Source: Paenibacillus sp. HGH0039 (lineage in GTDB: Bacteria; Bacillota; Bacilli; Paenibacillales; NBRC-103111). From it: DNA of 64,000 nt. Below the pieces are notes generated by a model. The model was not told the DNA's origin and did not search any database. It saw only the letters and a list, made by a program, of their open reading frames with translations. Both the position numbers and the translations under genes were made by a program. Positions 58,794 through 64,000 of the stretch are shown one piece after another (the first letter of the stretch is position 1; each line of letters opens with the position of its first letter). Where the stretch lies: the NCBI RefSeq assembly GCF_000411255.1, contig NZ_KE150412.1, positions 1,556,422 to 1,620,421 on the forward strand, read 5' to 3'.

Positions 58794-59906
58794 CTAGCCG
58801 AAAACGATTTGAAGCAGTTGGCTAAGCCTTGCCTCGAAGCTGTGGCTTGCGCGCGTCTTCATCATCCCCCGGACGGCTATCTCTCTTCTTCGTTCCTCAT
58901 TCCGAAGATAATACAGCAGCTTGCCTGCGCAGTCTTCGGGCGACTGGAACGTCTCTATTTCCGCACCCGGAGCATAAAATTCCGCGAGATCCCCCCGCAG
59001 GTCCGTTAATTGAAACGCGCCGCAGGCCGCTATTTCATAGGTGCGCGGGTTGATCGAACCCGCGGGCAGCCCGATTTTATTTTTACTGTACACGGGATCG
59101 AGGGGAGCCCGGTGCAGGTTTAATACGATTCTGGCGCCGTTATAATACTTCGCCGCCTCGTCCATCGGCTTCCATCCCAGGTGAATGCCCCCGCGCAGCT
59201 GCTTGTAATGCTTCAGCCGGTCCCAGAGCGCCCCGATCAGCACCACTTTTCTCCCCGCCAGCGCGGGAGCCAGCGCGTCGATAAAATCAATACGGTTCGG
59301 AAAGGCATTCCCGATAAAGCACACATCGCTGAGATAGGACGGTTCCGCCGGCTGCGGGTAATAAATATGCCCGGCAGCCGCCAGAGGCAGATGGAACACA
59401 CGCTCGCACCCCAGGGACCGGTAGTACGCGACCGCGTTGCGCTCATGGGTAAAAATGTAGTCGTAATGAGGCACAATCGCCGGCGTGAGATCCATAAAAT
59501 ACGGATCGTCCGCGAACCAGATAGCCGTCTGGATCCCGAGCCTCCGGACTCCGTCCGCCTGGGCCAGATGATCCTCCGGGAACACATGGAGTCCGTTCAG
59601 CACCAGCATCATATCCGGCCTGGAGGCGGCAGCCGTCTGGAGCATATGCTCCGGCTTACATACGATAAGCTCCCGCGTCAAGCTTGCCAGCCCCTGCTGG
59701 ATTCCCGCATCGATCGCTTCGAAACCCTGCAGGACAAACAGAACCCGCTTCTCGATAAAGCCGAAGGCCGGAGCGGGAAGCCGGTTCAGAACCGCCTGGC
59801 AGCTGCCGTAGCGGCAGCCTTGTTCCCAGCCTCGGGTGTAGCCTCGGCTCCGGGCTTTCTCCGGCGTTTTCACGGGTTGCCGGCCGCGTTTAATCCGTTC
59901 ACGCAT
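58794..59906 (-). CDS. CgeB-like glycosyltransferase
   Basis: A 370-residue paralogue of the previous gene: basic N-terminus (RERIKRGRQPVKTPEKARSR), then YTRGWEQGCRYGSCQAVLNR, TAIWFADDPYFMDLTPAIVP, YNGARIVLNLHRAPLDP and NPRTYEIAACGAFQLTDLRG. It overlaps rmlD by 8 bp. The coupling to rmlABD suggests that dTDP-deoxyhexoses are donors for the pair; that is inference. Confidence 0.88.
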   Translation of the reverse strand: MRERIKRGRQPVKTPEKARSRGYTRGWEQGCRYGSCQAVLNRLPAPAFGFIEKRVLFVLQGFEAIDAGIQQGLASLTRELIVCKPEHMLQTAAASRPDMMLVLNGLHVFPEDHLAQADGVRRLGIQTAIWFADDPYFMDLTPAIVPHYDYIFTHERNAVAYYRSLGCERVFHLPLAAAGHIYYPQPAEPSYLSDVCFIGNAFPNRIDFIDALAPALAGRKVVLIGALWDRLKHYKQLRGGIHLGWKPMDEAAKYYNGARIVLNLHRAPLDPVYSKNKIGLPAGSINPRTYEIAACGAFQLTDLRGDLAEFYAPGAEIETFQSPEDCAGKLLYYLRNEERRREIAVRGMMKTRASHSFEARLSQLLQIVFG

Positions 59907-60768
59907 GACTGGCTTCTCTCCCGTCCGCCAGGTCCGTCAGAAGAAAGTGACGGAGCGCTTCCTTCCACGGCCGGAGCGGTTTGACGCCGATCGCCCCAGC
60001 AGCCGTGTCGGCCAGCGCCGAGTGTGCCGGTCTTGCCGCCGGGAGAGGAAACATGTCGGCCTTGGCCCGGCGCAGCTTTACGCCTTCCATCCCGAGAACC
60101 CGGATGATCTCGCGGGCGAATTCGTACCGGGTGCAGACGCCCCCGTTCGAACCGTGATAAGTCCCGTATTCCTCCGTTTCAAGGAGCGAGCCGATAAAGA
60201 CGGCCAGATCGTGGCTGTAGGTCGGCGATCCGAATACATCGTCCACCAGGCTCAGTTCGGCTCCCCTCCTCGCCTTCTCCACGATTTTGGCGACGAAATT
60301 GTTGCCTCCGCGGCCGTACAGCCAGGAAGTCCGGACGATAAAATGACGCTCGCACAGCATCGACGCGAATTTTTCCCCGTGCAGCTTGGAGGTCCCGTAA
60401 ACACTGAGCGGATTCGGTTTGTCCCGCTCAATATAAGGAGCGCCTTTACAGCCGTCGAACACGTAATCCGTGCTGACGTAGACGAACTTCGCTCCGATGC
60501 GTTCAGCCGCCTCCGCCATATGCCAGGTGCCTGCGGAATTTACACGGTAGGCCCGGTCGATCTCGCGTTCCGCCCCGTCCACGTCCGTATAAGCCGCCGC
60601 ATGGATAATAATCTCGGGCTGTTCCCGGAATACGGCCGCGTCCACGGCCGCTCCGTCTCCCACATCCAGCTCGTGCCGGGTCAATGCGGCAAGCTTATGC
60701 CGCGGGGACAGTACCCGGACAAGATCGCTCCCGAGTTGTCCGCCCGCTCCGGTAATCAGTATTTTCAT
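59899..60768 (-). CDS. rmlD: dTDP-4-dehydrorhamnose reductase
   Basis: A 289-residue SDR of the RmlD/SpsK type (KILITGAGGQLGSDLVRVLS; VSTDYVFDGCKGAPYIERDK; YGTSKLHGEKFASML with YxxxK; RTSWLYGRGGNNFV). It reduces dTDP-4-keto-L-rhamnose with NAD(P)H. The ATG at 60768 follows AAAGGAGG and overlaps rmlB by 4 bp. Confidence 0.93.
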   Translation of the reverse strand: MKILITGAGGQLGSDLVRVLSPRHKLAALTRHELDVGDGAAVDAAVFREQPEIIIHAAAYTDVDGAEREIDRAYRVNSAGTWHMAEAAERIGAKFVYVSTDYVFDGCKGAPYIERDKPNPLSVYGTSKLHGEKFASMLCERHFIVRTSWLYGRGGNNFVAKIVEKARRGAELSLVDDVFGSPTYSHDLAVFIGSLLETEEYGTYHGSNGGVCTRYEFAREIIRVLGMEGVKLRRAKADMFPLPAARPAHSALADTAAGAIGVKPLRPWKEALRHFLLTDLADGREASHA

Positions 60769-61781
60769 GCGGGACCGCCTCCTTTCAAGAGATGATGGCC
60801 CCGATATTCTCCGCTTAAAATCCGCTCCCACCAGGTCCCGTTCCGGACGTACCAGTCCACTGTAGAGCGCAGTCCCTCCTCAAACGTATAAGCAGGCTTC
60901 CAACCCAGCTCGCCGGTCAGCTTGGAAGCATCGATCGCGTATCTTTTGTCATGACCCGGCCGGTCCGGAGCAAAGGAGATCAGAGTGTCTGGCTTGCCAA
61001 GCGCCTTCAGGACGGTCCGGGCGACTTCCAGGTTCGTGCGCTCGCTGCCTCCCCCGACGTTGTAAACTTCACCCGGCCTGCCGGATTCGAGCACGGCGGC
61101 GATGGCCGCACAATGATCTCCGACATGAAGCCAGTCGCGCACATGTTCCCCGTCTCCGTAGAGCGGCAGCGGCAAATCCCGCAGCGCCCGGATGATGAGA
61201 GTGGGGATCAGTTTTTCCGGAAACTGCATCGGCCCGTAATTGTTGGAGCAGCGTGTGACGGCAACCGGGTATCCGTAAGTTTCGTGGTAAGCCCGCGCCA
61301 GCAGATCCGAGCCCGCTTTGGAAGCCGAATAGGGACTGTTGGGCGCAAGGGGAGTCTCTTCGGTAAAAACGCCGGAGGTCCCGAGCGTCCCGTATACCTC
61401 GTCCGTGGAGACATGGACAAATTTCGGGACACCCTCACGGCGCGCGGCTTCCAGCAGCTGCTGGGTCCCCAGCACATTCGTCTGCACGAAAGCGGCGGGT
61501 TCCCGGATGCTCCGGTCCACGTGAGATTCGGCGGCGAAATGAACGACAGCGTCTATGGAGGTTCCGCCCATCAGCCGCTCAAGAAACGGGGCATCCGCGA
61601 TATCTCCGCGAATAAACCGGTAACGGGGCGAATCCTGAAGATCCGTCAGGTTATACGGGTTGCCCGCATACGTAAGCAGGTCCAGATTAATCAGCGAGTC
61701 CTGCGGATGACGGTTGTGCCAGAACCGAATAAAATGACTTCCGATAAACCCCATACCGCCTGTTACAAGGAGAACGGCCAT
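60765..61781 (-). CDS. rmlB: dTDP-glucose 4,6-dehydratase
   Basis: A 338-residue extended SDR (VTGGMGFIGSHFIRFWHNRH; HVSTDEVYGTLGTSGVFTEE; the active-site YxxxK in NSPYSASKAGSDLLARAY; RCSNNYGPMQFPEKLIPTLI). Typical length. It converts dTDP-glucose to dTDP-4-keto-6-deoxyglucose. The start overlaps the rmlA stop by one base (TAATG). Equivalent to SpsJ of Bacillus. Confidence 0.95.
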   Translation of the reverse strand: MAVLLVTGGMGFIGSHFIRFWHNRHPQDSLINLDLLTYAGNPYNLTDLQDSPRYRFIRGDIADAPFLERLMGGTSIDAVVHFAAESHVDRSIREPAAFVQTNVLGTQQLLEAARREGVPKFVHVSTDEVYGTLGTSGVFTEETPLAPNSPYSASKAGSDLLARAYHETYGYPVAVTRCSNNYGPMQFPEKLIPTLIIRALRDLPLPLYGDGEHVRDWLHVGDHCAAIAAVLESGRPGEVYNVGGGSERTNLEVARTVLKALGKPDTLISFAPDRPGHDKRYAIDASKLTGELGWKPAYTFEEGLRSTVDWYVRNGTWWERILSGEYRGHHLLKGGGPA

Positions 61782-62503
61782 TATCCTTCCTCCTCCTTCC
61801 ACATGTGGCGGATCGCTTCATACAGGGATTCGTGAGTTCCCGCATCCACCCACCAATTGCTCAATATCCTGTAGGCAAGCCGTCCTTTGAGGGCATATGC
61901 ATTGTTTACGTCCGTAATTTCCAGCTCTCCCCGCTTGGAGGGACGGCACGTTTTCAGAACATGGAACACCTCGGCGTCATAGAAATAAATCCCCGTCACA
62001 CTGTAAGAGGATTTCGGCCTTGCCGGTTTTTCATCAATATGGACAATCCTTCCGTCCGTCAAAACAGGCACGCCGTACCGTTCGGGGTCGGGTACTTCTT
62101 TCAGCAGCACCATGGCTCCTTCAGACTGGCTTTCGAAATCGCGAAGAAAAGGCTCCAGAGAATCCTGAAAGAGATTATCCCCGAGCAGCATCACGAATTT
62201 CTTATCCCGCCCGATAAAACGCTCCGCGAGGCCAAGCGCTTCGGCAATCCCCCCGGCCTGTTCCTGGACCGCGTACGTAATGGAAACGCCCCACTGCGAG
62301 CCGCTCCCCAAATATTCCGTATACAGACCGGCGGATTGCTTGCCCGTGACCAGCAAAATTTCTTTCACGCCCGCTTCCTTCAGCTTCATCACGGAATAAT
62401 GAATCATCGGATATTTCCCGACAGGCAGAAGATGCTTATTCATCAGGTTCGTCAGGGGACGCAGTCTGCTTCCCGTTCCACCCGCCAGTATAACTCCTTT
62501 CAC
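61781..62503 (-). CDS. rmlA: Glucose-1-phosphate thymidylyltransferase, short SpsI-like type
   Basis: A 240-residue nucleotidyltransferase (KGVILAGGTGSRLRPLTNLM with the G-x-G-x-R-L signature; FVMLLGDNLFQDSLEPFLRD; NWWVDAGTHESLYEAIRHMW). It is shorter than the roughly 290-residue E. coli RmlA and matches SpsI of Bacillus (about 246 residues). The GTG at 62503 follows AAAGGGG. First gene of the rmlABD-cgeB-cgeB operon. No rmlC (SpsL) is found in the window. Confidence 0.92.
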   Translation of the reverse strand: MKGVILAGGTGSRLRPLTNLMNKHLLPVGKYPMIHYSVMKLKEAGVKEILLVTGKQSAGLYTEYLGSGSQWGVSITYAVQEQAGGIAEALGLAERFIGRDKKFVMLLGDNLFQDSLEPFLRDFESQSEGAMVLLKEVPDPERYGVPVLTDGRIVHIDEKPARPKSSYSVTGIYFYDAEVFHVLKTCRPSKRGELEITDVNNAYALKGRLAYRILSNWWVDAGTHESLYEAIRHMWKEEEG

Positions 62504-62698
62504 CAGGCACACCCCTTTCCCGCATGCTTTCCGGAAAATAAGAAAGCCGCTGCCGAACTTCACGATTTAATTTCCAGTTCACACCTGAAGATCACATGGT
62601 AAATCATATGCTTTTCCCCATTCCGCGAATAAGGACTCCCAACCACTCTGCTCAAAATTGGCTTTTGTACGGCGCTATTTATCCCGGTGGTAAAAGAA

Positions 62699-62725
62699 AA
62701 AACCTTCCCGTTAAAGGAAGGTTTT
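62699..62725 (-). terminator. Intrinsic terminator of the decapeptide-repeat gene
   Basis: AAAACCTTCC / GGAAGGTTTT with T-rich sequence on the minus strand, 36 bp after the stop at 62761. Confidence 0.72.
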
Positions 62726-62760
62726 CAATGAACGCCATTTAAAAACTCCGTCTGCCGCAA

Positions 62761-64000
62761 TCAGCCCTTGGAGCCGACCGCAATCCAGTTTAGAACAACG
62801 TCAAACGCAAGTCCCGGCTGTGTCCGGACAATCGAGAGGACGGCCGTCTTCACCGTTTTCTGTTTGCATACCGCATAGCAGGCCGGATGGCTACCTGTCG
62901 CCACAAGCACGTAAGAGGCATTCGCAAAAGGTTCCTCGAAGGAGATGCCGATTTCCAGTACGTCGTCCTGCTCCTGGAAACGGAAGTCCGTCAGACCGAA
63001 CTGCTGAAGCACGGCCTTTTTGCCCGAAGGAGCCTGCACCGGCCGGAAGGCCAGTTTGCTCTCTTCTACGGCCCCTGCCGCCAGGTGCTCGGCATGCACC
63101 GATTCCGGGGCCAGCTTCGCTTCCGTTACGGAAGCTTCCGCCAGATGGATCGGCTGGACCGCGCCTGCGGAAATTTTGTTGAAAGTAACGCTGCCCTCGG
63201 CCAAATGGCCGTTCTCGACGGATTGGCTCCGGAGATGCCCCGCCCCGATCGAATCCGAAGCGATTTTGTCTTCCGTGACAGAACCGTTTGCGAGATGATT
63301 CGTGTCCACGGCATCGGCTTGCAAATGCACGCTTCCCACGGCCGATGGCGCCAGTTTAGCGGAAGATACCGCTTCGTCCGCAAGCTTTTCACCGGTCACC
63401 GCCCTATTTGCGATAAGGAGAGACAGAACCGAGGAAGCCTGCAAATGCCCGCTCGCCACAGATCCCATCGCCAGGTGATCTTCCGTGACGCTCTTCGGAG
63501 CCAAGTGGGCGCCGCGTTGATCGGCAAGCTCCCGAATCGAAAGCGCGTCCGGATGAAGGTGCGCCAGCGTGATAGTTCCCGGTTGGACGTGATCGCCGGT
63601 TACGGCTCCTTTTGCCAGCGCTTCGCCGGTCACGGCTCCTTCCGCCAGCGTTTCGCTCCTCACCGATCCGTGCGCCAGCGCTTCGCCCGTTACCGATCCT
63701 TCGGCAAGCGCCTCGCTCGTCACCGATCCGTACGCCAACGCTTCGCTCGTTACGGCTCCTGCCGCCAGCGCTTTGCTTGTCACGGCTCCTGCCGCCAGCC
63801 CTTCACTCGTCACCGCGCCTTCCGCTAACGCCTCGCTCGTCACCGATCCTGCCGCCAGCGCTTCGCTTGTTACCGCGCCCGCCGCCAGCGCCTCGCTCGT
63901 CACCGAGCCGCTCGTCAGCGCCTCGCTCGTCACCGATCCGCTCGCCAGCGCTTTGCTCGTCACCGATCCGTACGCCAGCGCTTTACTCGTCACCGATCCG
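62761..64000 (-). CDS. Decapeptide-repeat surface protein (5' end outside window)
   Basis: At least 413 residues, open beyond the window edge. From the visible start to about residue 285 it is built of 10-residue repeats of the form V-T-S-E-A-L-A-x-G-S: 13 near-identical units, then about 15 diverged ones (VTEDKIASDS, IGAGHLRSQS, VENGHLAEGS). This periodicity suggests a beta-solenoid or trimeric stalk like phage tail fibres and some exosporium proteins. A globular C-terminal domain of about 100 residues ends LNWIAVGSKG. No sign of an enzyme. Location next to rml and cgeB genes suggests a spore-surface glycoprotein. Confidence 0.82.
   Translation of the reverse strand, partial: GSVTSKALAYGSVTSKALASGSVTSEALTSGSVTSEALAAGAVTSEALAAGSVTSEALAEGAVTSEGLAAGAVTSKALAAGAVTSEALAYGSVTSEALAEGSVTGEALAHGSVRSETLAEGAVTGEALAKGAVTGDHVQPGTITLAHLHPDALSIRELADQRGAHLAPKSVTEDHLAMGSVASGHLQASSVLSLLIANRAVTGEKLADEAVSSAKLAPSAVGSVHLQADAVDTNHLANGSVTEDKIASDSIGAGHLRSQSVENGHLAEGSVTFNKISAGAVQPIHLAEASVTEAKLAPESVHAEHLAAGAVEESKLAFRPVQAPSGKKAVLQQFGLTDFRFQEQDDVLEIGISFEEPFANASYVLVATGSHPACYAVCKQKTVKTAVLSIVRTQPGLAFDVVLNWIAVGSKG
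63604..64000 (-). repeat. 30-bp tandem repeats within the decapeptide-repeat gene
   Basis: At least 13 units of 30 bp, each with a core like GTCACGGAT or GTTACGGCT and GCCAGCGCTTCGCT on the plus strand. Variation is concentrated in two codons per unit. The array continues past the window end. Confidence 0.9.

Noticed and set aside
63604..64000. Possible CRISPR or non-coding satellite
   Set aside because: The 30-bp units keep an open frame encoding decapeptides and have no unique spacers.

Overview
The window comes from a spore-forming Bacillota, most likely Paenibacillaceae. This is inferred from S-layer-homology (SLH) proteins, a near-textbook GerE, CgeB and Sps-type spore genes, a ppdK-ccpN-PSRP block with an SR1P-like small protein, and a FapR operator. 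The backbone is GC-rich with AGGAGG-type ribosome sites and frequent TTG/GTG starts. Roughly 5.4-17.6 kb is visibly AT-richer and accessory.

Layout. (1) 1-4.9 kb: 5' part of a LysR regulator (cidR-like), divergent cidAB, a secreted SLH protein with adhesin-like repeats, and a secreted copper-amine-oxidase-N-like protein. (2) 5.1-14.9 kb: three copies of gerE or its 3' end, each followed by the same terminator. They bracket phage-derived and unknown genes: small terminase, two HNH nucleases, XRE regulators, a replication-type HTH protein, a tRNA-like fold and a 10-bp-phased repeat array. No integrase is visible. (3) 15.0-17.6 kb: small secreted and membrane proteins, including a second copy of a two-TM gene seen at 7.7 kb and two DUF3139 proteins. 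(4) 17.7-23.4 kb: a gluconeogenic block (SR1P-like gene, pyruvate phosphate dikinase, CcpN-like repressor, PPDK regulatory protein) with class II fructose-1,6-bisphosphatase facing away. (5) 23.9-31.6 kb: an SLH/PrcB_C protein, an M23 lipoprotein, an OmpR-type two-component system, an NCS2 permease, and fabH with a clear FapR box.

(6) 31.8-64 kb is one very long locus for glycans and surface proteins, probably of the spore surface. It has about ten glycosyltransferases (GT2, GT4, CgeB-like), a UDP-GlcNAc to UDP-L-HexNAc set (2-epimerase, CapE-type dehydratase, two SDR reductases), rmlABD without rmlC, another epimerase, two DUF1796 cysteine-peptidase-like proteins, two Asp-box beta-propellers lacking signal peptides, four small beta-rich proteins, and the C-terminal part of a decapeptide-repeat protein. 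Several enzymes carry lysine/arginine-rich low-complexity tails, one built from 54-bp tandem repeats, and three proteins share a glycine-periodic segment. Expression in the late mother cell under sigma-K/GerE is a reasonable inference: sigma-K-like promoters lie before gerE and before one surface gene, and the putative surface proteins lack signal peptides.

Strongest candidates for something undescribed: the gerE-anchored element cluster with its phased repeats, and the polybasic-tailed glycosyltransferase/surface-protein cluster.
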